A program made the position numbers and the translations under genes. Source: Ophiothrix spiculata (Eukaryota > Echinodermata > Ophiuroidea > Amphilepidida > Ophiotrichidae). From it: DNA of 25,299 nucleotides. Location: the NCBI GenBank assembly GCA_000969725.1, contig JXSR01S043064.1; one strand, 5' to 3'. Of this stretch, positions 18,501-25,299 are shown piece by piece. Within the stretch, counting starts at the first letter, position 1. Every line of letters starts with the position of its first letter. The notes under the pieces were generated by a model, which was not told the origin of the DNA, did not search any database, and saw only the letters and a program-made list of their open reading frames with translations.

Positions 18501-19676
18501 TTTTGGTCAGATTTGATAGGTAATCTTGTTGGGTGTGAAATGGAACTTGGAATGTGATCAATTTTCTCATGTACTGGTAAGGGGACAACAACAAAAATGG
18601 GTCTAAAACGTGATTTTTAGGTCAAATTTGATTTGACCCCGCGTTTTAACCCGTCACTTCTTTACTCGAGTTGAGTGGTCATATGGAATGTTCATCTGTA
18701 GTAGAAGGATAAGCAGGTGATTGAATGTCTTAGTCACGCTTGACTGCGCCAAGAGAATGCTTGGAACAAAAGTGCAAAATGATCCTTCAACACCCCTCAA
18801 TCTACAAAAATACGGTTTTTGTGAATTCGGAATGGTTCCAGGCGGTATATGACATCTTAAAAGGTTTTGAAGATGTTAAATACCGCCAGGGACCATTTGA
18901 CGTTCACCACAACACATAATGAGCAATGTGTATTCCAGATTTTGCGATAGATATTACAAAATCTTGGTTGCGATTTTTTTATTAACGTGACCTGCCAATA
19001 AAGCTGACTTTGCACCCTTATAATTTGAACAAGGAGAAAGCAAATGTAAATTGGGAACGTGGGTATAAAAATTTGGAGTTTTTCCTTTATAATGTGAGAG
19101 AATTTTTTGCTATTGGTGAAAAATGATGCATTATATGGTATTTTCTATACAAATCAACAATTTTGCGCCTTTTTAGACATACCAATTTTAACCCCTACAT
19201 CAATCTTGTTTTAGAAGATAAAAAGATATCAGTAATAAGGGTTCAAAGTCAGCTTTATTGGCAGGGCACGTTAAACATCACATCAAGGTCGATTGAATAT
19301 GTCATGCATATACATCGGAGAGAAGAAGGTAAAATATTCTCGTTGATATGATTTTCTTGGCACTTTTTTTTTCTTTCAGACAAAGGCTTACGAGCTAATT
19401 AAGTACGTGTCCTTTCTAGTGGATGATAGCATTGTAGATACAAACGTGATAACCACCATTTCTACAGCAGGAGAAGTGTGTCTCTTTGCAAATGCTGCAA
19501 TTAATCCTATCATTTATGGATTGACCAACCCTAAATATCTCGACGCGTTTAAAAGTATGTTCATGCCCACATGTGGAGGAACAAAAAAGATGGTTGCGTC
19601 TAGCATCAACACAGGTGTAGATAAATCAGAAAAGGAACTAGAAAAAGATAAGAAAATGGCTTCAACTTCGTCGTAG
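14866..19676 (+). CDS. Class A (rhodopsin-type) GPCR, gene B, likely peptide receptor
   Basis: Coding exons 14866..15559, 16621..16778 and 19380..19676 give 382 residues, a normal class A length. Introns are GT-AG with phases 1 and 0. Visible features: N-glycosylation N12TS, TM1 about 36-60 with Asn52, KIQNMRTVTN loop, D80 (2.50), Cys112 pairing with Cys202 in ECL2, FDRYLAICYPLKHR at 135-148 (DRY 136-138), TM5 Pro225, ICL3 about 246-262, TM6 ending CFTLHLP 278-284, TM7 NPIIY 326-330, helix 8 with YLDAF, Cys349 as a possible palmitoylation site, and a Ser/Lys-rich tail. His282 stands where Trp6.48 is usual, and TM4 lacks the usual Trp. The family senses an extracellular ligand and signals through G proteins at the plasma membrane. 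The MRTVTN and MLVTNGV motifs recall TRH/ghrelin-like peptide receptors, but the ligand is unknown. The ATG at 14866 has A at -3, G at +4 and an upstream in-frame stop. Confidence 0.9.
15748..15787 (+). repeat. Small hairpin in intron 1 of GPCR B
   Basis: CTTTTTCTTGTCTGG pairs with CCAAGACAAGCAAAAAG across a short loop. No known function. The rest of intron 1 (15560-16620) apart from listed items is AT-rich, with a G-rich patch at about 16370-16450 that I cannot identify. Confidence 0.5.
16090..16153 (+). repeat. Palindromic micro-MITE, copy 1 (intron 1 of GPCR B)
   Basis: A 64-bp near-perfect palindrome. It starts GGGTTCCTGGTGGTATATGA and ends in the inverted counterpart (GTAATATACCGCAAGGGACC plus C), with CATCTTAAAA at the turn. 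A second copy of the same sequence is at 18833-18895. Confidence 0.75.
16548..16582 (+). repeat. Hairpin just upstream of the exon 2 acceptor
   Basis: TTTTCAACCTTAC and GTAAGGTTGAAAA form a perfect 13-bp stem with an 8-base loop, ending about 38 bases before the 3' splice site at 16620. This is near where a branch point would lie. Confidence 0.7.
16621..16778 (+). CDS. GPCR gene B coding exon 2 (TM5 end, ICL3, TM6)
   Basis: The acceptor is TTTATGTGTAG (to 16620) and the donor CCG/GTAAGT (16778/16779). The 158 bp encode residues 232-284: ATSYMYANIIIALGRR, the third intracellular loop, VRNQVARMLVTNGV and CFTLHLP. It joins exon 1 in phase 1 and exon 3 in phase 0. Reading on past the donor gives a charged run that is intron, not protein. 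Confidence 0.88.
16845..17350. mobile_element. hAT-type MITE in intron 2 of GPCR B
   Basis: The ends are CAGTGGCGTAGCCAGA and TCTGGTTACGCCACTT, the widespread CAGTGGCGTA-type hAT terminus. They are flanked by 8-bp near-identical repeats AGTAGTAC (16837-16844) and AGTAGTGC (17351-17358). Inside are a G-run, a C-run and no coding capacity. The element is 506 bp, non-autonomous, with slight divergence at one end. Confidence 0.85.
17359..18260. other. Intron 2 stretch with GGTAACGGAAGG repeats
   Basis: GGTAACGGAAGGACAAT at 17423 recurs as a tandem pair at 17799 and 17812 (the second followed by TCAAT). A perfect AGGAATTTTT/AAAAATTCCT hairpin lies at about 17549-17573, and ATGAATATTAATGAGG follows at 17583. 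These may delimit another degenerate element. Short ORFs are not credible genes. Confidence 0.45.
18270..18352 (+). mobile_element. tRNA-derived SINE-like sequence in intron 2
   Basis: A tRNA-like stretch ends in a clear box B (GTGGGTTCGAGTCCCA, about 18325-18340). The box A region is TGGTCGTGGTGGCGC, and the anticodon arm reads CCTGGCTAGTATACAGG (loop CTAGTAT, anticodon AGT if real). Acceptor pairing is poor, so I favour a tRNA-derived SINE head over a tRNA gene. Confidence 0.55.
18833..18895 (+). repeat. Palindromic micro-MITE, copy 2 (intron 2 of GPCR B)
   Basis: A 63-bp palindrome TGGTTCCAGGCGGTATATGA ... TAAATACCGCCAGGGACCA with a short AAGGTT turn. Same orientation and sequence family as 16090-16153. 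It could fold as a hairpin of roughly 28 bp when transcribed with the GPCR pre-mRNA. Confidence 0.78.
19230..19272 (+). repeat. Dispersed repeat, copy 2
   Basis: AATAAGGGTTCAAAGTCAGC then TTTATTGGCAGGGCACGTT matches 9508-9552. It lies in intron 2 of GPCR B about 110 bp before exon 3. The surrounding 18900-19379 has nothing else recognisable. Confidence 0.5.
19380..19676 (+). CDS. GPCR gene B coding exon 3 (TM6-TM7 loop, TM7, C-tail)
   Basis: The acceptor is a long T-rich tract ending TTCTTTCAG (19379) and the exon opens ACA AAG in phase 0, with TAG at 19674-19676. It encodes residues 285-382: ECL3 with acidic VDDSIVD, EVCLFANAAINPIIYGLTNPKY, helix 8, then a Lys/Ser-rich tail with KSEKELEKDKK. 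The first ATG at 19407 is internal. Confidence 0.9.
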   Translation, partial: TKAYELIKYVSFLVDDSIVDTNVITTISTAGEVCLFANAAINPIIYGLTNPKYLDAFKSMFMPTCGGTKKMVASSINTGVDKSEKELEKDKKMASTSS

Positions 19677-19680
19677 CACA

Positions 19681-19686
19681 AATAAA
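19681..19686 (+). terminator. Polyadenylation signal of GPCR gene B
   Basis: AATAAA five bases after the TAG, in a short A-rich run (AAATAAATAA). It is the only canonical signal close behind the stop; a G/T-rich element (CTCTTGTCTTTATCTTTG) follows. A 3' UTR this short is unusual, so a more distal site may be used. Confidence 0.5.
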
Positions 19687-19689
19687 TAA

Positions 19690-20396
19690 CCTTATCTCTT
19701 GTCTTTATCTTTGCATTGAGACCTACATCCATTCCGCACACCCCCACATTACTAAACGCACCCCCACCCCTTAGGATGTGTTTAAAAGAGGCTAGGACAG
19801 TCAGTATACTCAGCTATTGTAAACATCCTATAATGGTATATCTTCTTTAATTAAAAAATGGAAAATTATCAGGATTGTCGTCTCGACGATAGGTATGAAT
19901 ATTAATGAGGCCCGATACAAGATTTTACAATTAAATCACTTAAAAACGAAATCTGAATTTTAGAAACTTGTGTACCGAGCAGAGAATTCTTCAAAACATA
20001 TTACAAATTTTTAAAAGTTCGAAATTTTAAACTGCATGTCCATTACCAAGTCATTGATCATAGTGTTTGTTTTGAACAAGAGAAATGAAATTGGTTCCTA
20101 AGATTCAAGCTAATATTAGCATTTACCAGCATTGTATAAATTGTAACGCTAAACTCAAAGTTTTGCTATAGTTCTCCGAAAGTTTTAAGATAAATGTTGA
20201 TAAAACAGATTTGATGTAGGGATATATGATTGTGTGTACAAGCAGCACCTCCACAGCATTAGAATTTCCATGCCCAGACATTTGCAAAATGTTATTATAA
20301 AACACACATAAATATATATTTAAAATAATCGCAAAATTCAAAGCCAAAGTCGTAGACTAACGAAGTAAGCTCAGAGTCCCGTTGTGATCGTTTTGA
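19690..20396. other. Gene-free region after GPCR B
   Basis: C-rich CACACCCCCACA stretch at 19737-19770, and GTATGAATATTAATGAGG at about 19891, matching a motif at 17583. No protein or RNA gene recognised. Confidence 0.4.
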
Positions 20397-20398
20397 TA

Positions 20399-21015
20399 CA
20401 TTTAGTACAGAATAAACCTTACAATCTTTGCGTGCAATTTTCATGGCTTGAACGGATAGTCAGAAAGTATGTAAAGATTGCATTTTATAGCCCATGAGTT
20501 GAACTTTTAGATATTGTTTGTTTCATTTCAATAAGTAGTATACAACAAAAGTTATACTGTATCAAAATGTTGGATGGATTTTTGTCTGGTCCAATTTCAT
20601 GATTATTGGCCATAAAGTAAGGGTGTTTCTGAATGGAATAAAAATGAGTCACCTTGGAAAACTTGTCATATCTGTCTTATTTTTGCATCAAATTTGTTCA
20701 TTTTTTCAGCAAAGATAAAAGAAAGCATGCGCATAGTAAATAAGTAAACATCGTTACGTTAGAGTGAATAGATCAATGACAATACTCAATAGAGCTTCAT
20801 TCAAGGGGAACTTACAAAATCGTGAAATTGGACCAGCAACTTTTACATTCAATTATTTGACAAAGCATAATTTTTGTTGTACATTACCGATCGAAATGAA
20901 ACAAACGGTATCTAAAAATTAAATTCATGGGCTATAAAATGCAATCTTTACATACTTTCGTTAAACCCATTAAAATTGCACGCAAAGATTGTAAGGTTTA
21001 TTCTGGGACACACTG
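20399..21015. mobile_element. TIR element with ~140-bp inverted arms
   Basis: Left arm 20399-~20545 and right arm ~20878-21015 are inverted copies. Shared blocks include AGAATAAACCTTACAATC, TTTGCGTGCAATTTT, AGTATGTAAAGATTGCATTT and TATAGCCCATGA. TA flanks both ends (20397-20398 and 21016-21017). The right terminus on the minus strand reads CAGTGTGTCCCAGAATAAAC. About 617 bp with a non-coding centre; probably a Tc1/mariner-type MITE. Confidence 0.75.
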
Positions 21016-21450
21016 TATTCTTCTTTTCGCGTAGCTCGTTGAATTTTCTTCATAATTTGAATGTTTTGCATAATTAATATAAAAGTACCACAACCGCTAC
21101 TTTATAGTCAGTAAACGGTATCTCACATTCATTATATTTCACATGAAATGCAAAATATTTCAACGCAGCGAGATTATTCAAATCACAAGCTCATGAGCTT
21201 ATATGAGTGTGATCTGTCTCTGCGTTCATCTTTGCATATGACCGAAACGACTACGCAAGGAATCATATGTCGCTATTCATATTTGCTGTGTTACCTGTAT
21301 GCTTAACGTGTAAATTTTATGGTCGACATGAAATACCTTTCACATTGAGGTATTTTTTCTCCATTTTATTCACTCATTATAAAGGTCTTATATGCAAAAT
21401 ATATATGTCAAACTTCACCAATGCGAGTTTTTATATATTTTTCTAGCAGA

Positions 21451-21570
21451 CCTGTGTACTGGAATTGTACTACCTTTGAACTAAGATTTTAAAATTTTAC
21501 TTTTTTTTAAAACTTTATTTCACTTTCATCAATGTACTGAAAGTGTACTACTTTCAAACTTAGAAATGTA
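21451..21570 (+). repeat. Tandem duplication, ~83-bp period
   Basis: TGTACTGGAATTGTACTACC plus TTTGAACTAA at about 21454 recurs as TGTACTGAAAGTGTACTACT plus TTCAAACTTA at about 21532. A T-rich spacer lies between. 21018-21450 before it shows nothing I recognise. Confidence 0.55.
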
Positions 21571-21599
21571 CAGTATTAACCTCTCACGCAACATTACTT

Positions 21600-23290
21600 T
21601 CACGCTTTATTCCGTTACGGTCTATGGAAGACGGCCTGGCGACGGACTTTGATTCCAGGGGGACCTTGATTACTTTCACCCCGGGCCTCAGTTTGTACGC
21701 TGACTGGATGTCGAAGTGACACGACACGATTGTTGATACAGAAAATACAAGTACCTATTCCAAAGCACGGGAAAATTTATATCGCCTAGAGCTTGTTTAT
21801 TTTTGAAGTTTATTAGAGTATAGCATATACGAGTGTCATTAAATGAGATGCTATCATAAAAAAGATTAACCAAAGATTTTCATTCTTTAAAATCCAAACA
21901 AATACCTGAAAGAATAAATTTTTCTCTGTCTTAAAATGCACCTAATATCAAATTTGGATCATCCGCATATCAAAATAACCGTATGTTGAAATGTAAAAAG
22001 GTCAACTTCAAATCATTTATTTAATGCACTCTCTAGAACACTTGAAGTTTGTATCTACCCGCAAGCTATCAGGTGGCTCGTCGTAGTTATGCCCGAGAAA
22101 GATTGCAGTAATGAAACTACCGGCGATACTTTATATGACTTTAAAAGTCTCAATTGAATTTATCAACGTTTTTTACGTAATGTATTTACGCTTTCATTCG
22201 CATCTCAGTGAAATGTCTCTTCAGAGTTTGAGGAAGAACATAAAGTGTACAGTAAAACCTTCTATGTCAGTAGCTTCTAGAAATTGCCAAGATTTCAGAA
22301 TAGGGAAATATGTATAAATACTTTCCGTAATGGGTAGAATCTAATGTTGTGATTGACTGGATTGTGCATTTTGCAATGTGTTTAAATCATATAAGGGCTT
22401 AACTTTTTGCTGTTTTCTGCTGTTTTCCGTACATCCCCCCCCCAAAAAAAAAAAAAAACAAATTGTTGTTTTAATTGCGAATAAATGTTCTTAATTGGCA
22501 AGATAGAGCAGTGACTCTACAAAGGGTATCAAGGAAAATCAAGGTGTTTCACATTTGTTTACCCCTTAAAAACATCCTTGGAAATTCATTTGTTCCGTTG
22601 GTGTGTTAACTACCTCAATACCATAGCAATGAACACAATGATTAAAAATCTATTTTTATCCATTCAGAGATATTCTCTTTATAATTGTTACATTATACGT
22701 ACACAGAATATAAATGATTTTGTTTAATATCAAACATAGCGTATATCCCAGGCTGAAGTTCACTCCGTTTGTCATTGTGCATTGCAACGAATTAGAGTAA
22801 GTGTAACACTGTCAGATGACCTTTTTCATGATTATGTTTTTAACCATCATACAAGCATTTCGTACATTTTGTTTATATATAGGAATGTTGGCAACGTTCA
22901 AGGTAGAGCAGTCATCTTAGACCTATTTTACATTACTAACATAGCGCAGCTTGCAGTGTGCATAAAATAAGTAATTACTATGACGGTTTTATACATGTTT
23001 TTGTATTAGATTTCATAGACGTATAATACCACCATACTAAATTTCAAATTAATCAAAATTGATTACTTTGAAATTACTTTGAAAATATTTATGACGGTCA
23101 AGGCTACTAAATGACTTTAATTAATCAATCAATTTCAAAATATTTTGACATGAAATGATATGAAATAATATCATAACATAACATATCTGACATAATCATG
23201 GAAATTTCTCTTATCATTTTGCTTTTTAAAACGTTTTCCTAACGTTCTCCGAAAAATCATCTAACAGAAATCTTAAAAACAGGATTGTTA
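21600..23290. other. Gene-free region
   Basis: A short GC-richer patch (21610-21720, with CCAGGGGGACC and CACCCCGGGCCTC) stands out from the AT-rich background but encodes only a 29-codon ORF. A C-run then A-run lies at 22434-22458. The remaining small ORFs (for example 22111-22317 and 22782-22970) have no recognisable protein features. Confidence 0.4.
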
Positions 23291-23299
23291 ACCATACCA

Positions 23300-23990
23300 C
23301 TCTCCCAGTTTTGTTCATGACCAATGCTCAGTCTGTTGTTAACAAAATGGACGAGATTAACATTACATTATAATTCACAAAGAATTCAGCCTCAAGGGGG
23401 ATCTTGATGACTTTCTTAACTGGTCAATTAAAACTCAGCTGAAGTTGAATCCAAATAAATGTCAGGCTATCCAAATATCATTTTCTTAGGAGCCTCCTCC
23501 CCATCCAGCTCTCATGATCTGCTAAAGTGCTTGGTATCCACATACAAAACGATCAGAAATGGGATACTCAAGTTGCTTCAATGTGCACCAAAGTATCTCA
23601 TCATCTTTTCATGCTTCGCAACCTTGAGAAAGTTGGATTCAACTCAGCTGAACTTCACTGATTATATTGGTTATGTTCGCCCTCTTTTGGGATATTCAGA
23701 TGTGATATGGCATTCCTCCATTACTGACAAACACTCTCGTATGCAGGAGGGTATCCAAAAGGTAATTTGCAGAATTATTTTAGGCTTTGAATACACATCT
23801 TATGATAATGCATTGCATATTTGGAAATTAGCAACTCTCTCTTTTAGGAGGGAGGAACAATTTGCTTGCTCGCTCTCAAATTTGCTCCCCCTAGAAGAAT
23901 TGAAATTCATGTAAGAAAGCTTAGGAATGCCAGTGATTTCACCCAACTACCTTCTCGTACGTTGAGAGTCCTATTCCTTGAATAGCTTCT
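23300..23990 (+). pseudogene. Decayed CR1/L2-like LINE reverse transcriptase, C-terminal part
   Basis: In one frame, 23394-23489 reads GDLDDFLNWSIKTQLKLNPNKCQAIQISFS and a stop; the family motif is LKLNPNKC. In another frame, 23527-23660 gives KVLGIHIQNDQKWDTQVAS and LFMLRNLEKVG. A third, 23660-23914, gives YIGYVRPLLGYSDVIWHSS, RMQEGIQKVICRIILGFEYTSYDNAL and LATLSFRREE. Last comes RKLRNASDFTQLPSRTLR at about 23910-23970. This order matches the post-catalytic region of CR1/L2-type RTs. At least three frame changes show it is inactive. An untranslated tail probably runs to about 24160. Confidence 0.82.
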
Positions 23991-24169
23991 GATCAACAGT
24001 TTGCCATTCCCTCTCCTTCTTGGGTTTAATCACTAGCTACTCAGCTGGCTTCAATATTATTGCACTTTGCTTTTTGTTTAAATTGTTTGTTTCTTCATTA
24101 TAATGTAAGACTGCCATGTTATATGATTTCATAAATCTGAATCTAATAAGTATGAATTAAAGTCATTGT

Positions 24170-25120
24170 GGAGATTTATTCCATTGATTAAAGTTGTCAA
24201 TTTTCTGCAAGGTAGGGTTTGTTTATTATTAGATTTCATGTACGTCAATATAATAACGACGTTTCGAAGATGCAATTGAGAATTAAAGAGTACCTAAACA
24301 TAACACGCTTTCGTTTAGTTAAAACACAATATTACATAAACATGTATAGATATTTAATCTGAAAAACATTAATATTGTAATATTCAGAAACTGTGTGGAG
24401 TTAATGAAATTTTATAACAGGTCCATGGTAGATGGTCATAATTATATGTAATAATCTGAACATTTTAAAATCCATCGGCTTCGTTCTTGATGCCTAAATC
24501 TCCTTGCAACTTTTATCATTCCTCGGAGCATATACAATGATCGGAGCTAGACTAGACTGGATGAAGAAATATTTAAGATATTTTGGAATTAACTTACATC
24601 CCACTGCGACACACTTGGAGTTGGTAGAGAATTTTTCCAACTTACACGCGCGAGTGTACGTCTTCATTTACTTATATCCATCAAAATACAAAAATAGTAC
24701 AGTCTTTGAAATTAGTAATTACTTTTAAAATATTATCTACGGGGGACCAACCAAAAAATAATAGTTTGACAGCCATTGTTTATACAAACATTCCTACAAA
24801 GTTTGGTTGACATTACCTTTAGTAATATTGAGTTATAGCCTCTTTTATGTGCAGCCAATATACGCTTGGAACCAAAACAAGAGACAAGGAACCACCAAAA
24901 GTGATAGATGGAAAGTCATTGGTCAGGAAAACATTCCTGTGAAGAGAAGTTGGGTTGAAATCATTTCATTTCAGACACAGGACGGTACATGTACTGAATA
25001 GTTAAGGGTATACTGAAGTTGTAAAGGTGATTTTCTTTAATAATGCACCTATGCCCTTCATATTTGGTGGAATTGTGTACCATGATAATACTACCAAATT
25101 CCATGGGGGAAAATGCGGAT
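24170..25120. other. Gene-free region
   Basis: AT-rich sequence. ORFs at 24504-24728 and 24807-25001 have no recognisable domain, no splice context that I trust and no start context of note. Confidence 0.4.
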
Positions 25121-25129
25121 TTATATCCG

Positions 25130-25143
25130 GTTGCTATGGCAAC
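25130..25143. promoter_or_regulatory. X-box-like RFX binding site
   Basis: GTTGCTATGGCAAC is one base from the palindromic RFX consensus GTTGCCATGGCAAC. A YY1-like CGGCGGCCAT follows at once. The site lies near the window edge, so any gene it serves is outside. It may equally be part of a repeat. Confidence 0.4.
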
Positions 25144-25299
25144 GGCGGCCATGTTGTTTTTTAAAGGGTGACCTTGCGCTCAGCTTTTCTCAACAATGCT
25201 TTACCCTATTGTCCCCAAATTTGGTATATGGGTCATAAACATAAATATCTAAACTTTTACAGAGCCATTTTTTAATAAAACGTTGCGTATACGAGATAT

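Noticed and set aside
1-25299. CRISPR array, operon or phage region
   Set aside because: No regularly spaced direct repeats with unique spacers and no bacterial gene layout; the sequence is animal nuclear DNA.

Overview
The window looks like an intron-rich, AT-rich, transposon-dense stretch of an animal nuclear genome. Split genes with GT-AG introns, class A GPCR exons, CR1/Jockey-type LINE fragments, tRNA-derived SINEs and many MITEs all point to a metazoan. The style of the repeats suggests a marine invertebrate deuterostome, with echinoderm as my best guess, but no single feature proves the species. There is no bacterial-type gene organisation and no CRISPR array.

The only cellular genes I can support are two paralogous rhodopsin-type (class A) GPCRs in divergent orientation. 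Gene B (+, 14866..15559, 16621..16778, 19380..19676) is intact and encodes 382 residues in three coding exons. It has D2.50, the Cys3.25/ECL2 cysteine pair, DRY and NPIIY. Gene A (-, 5092 down to 653) has the same exon 1 length (231 codons plus 1 nt) and the same intron phases. Its first coding exon is split by a 967-bp TA-flanked MITE (3880..4846), I cannot find its middle coding exon, and a LINE ends just downstream of its stop codon. In this assembly it is a broken gene. A TATA box, an inverted CCAAT box and a splice donor at 5.5-5.7 kb mark a likely old promoter and untranslated first exon for gene A. Gene B has a weaker parallel near 13.3-13.46 kb.

Layout: 1-650 holds a LINE reverse transcriptase C-terminus and 3' tail. 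653-5632 is broken GPCR A; its large intron holds two opposed hAT-like MITEs with internal TCATTCGGTGAG repeats, a decayed RT fragment and a SINE. 6168-8422 is a large foldback element with arms built of ~127-bp repeats, a 6-bp target duplication and a nested MITE. 8.4-13.2 kb is gene-poor, with a tRNA-like remnant, a LINE 3' end, a degenerate ~155-bp tandem array and a TIR element. 13.3-19.7 kb is GPCR B, with a TTAA-flanked element upstream and intronic hairpin MITEs, a hAT MITE and a tRNA-like SINE. 19.7-25.3 kb is gene-poor, with a long-armed TIR element and a second decayed LINE RT.

Genes A and B probably arose from one duplicated receptor gene. Transposons then drove divergence, leaving one copy intact and one disrupted. 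Exon coordinates come from reading splice sites and comparing the two paralogs, not from transcripts.
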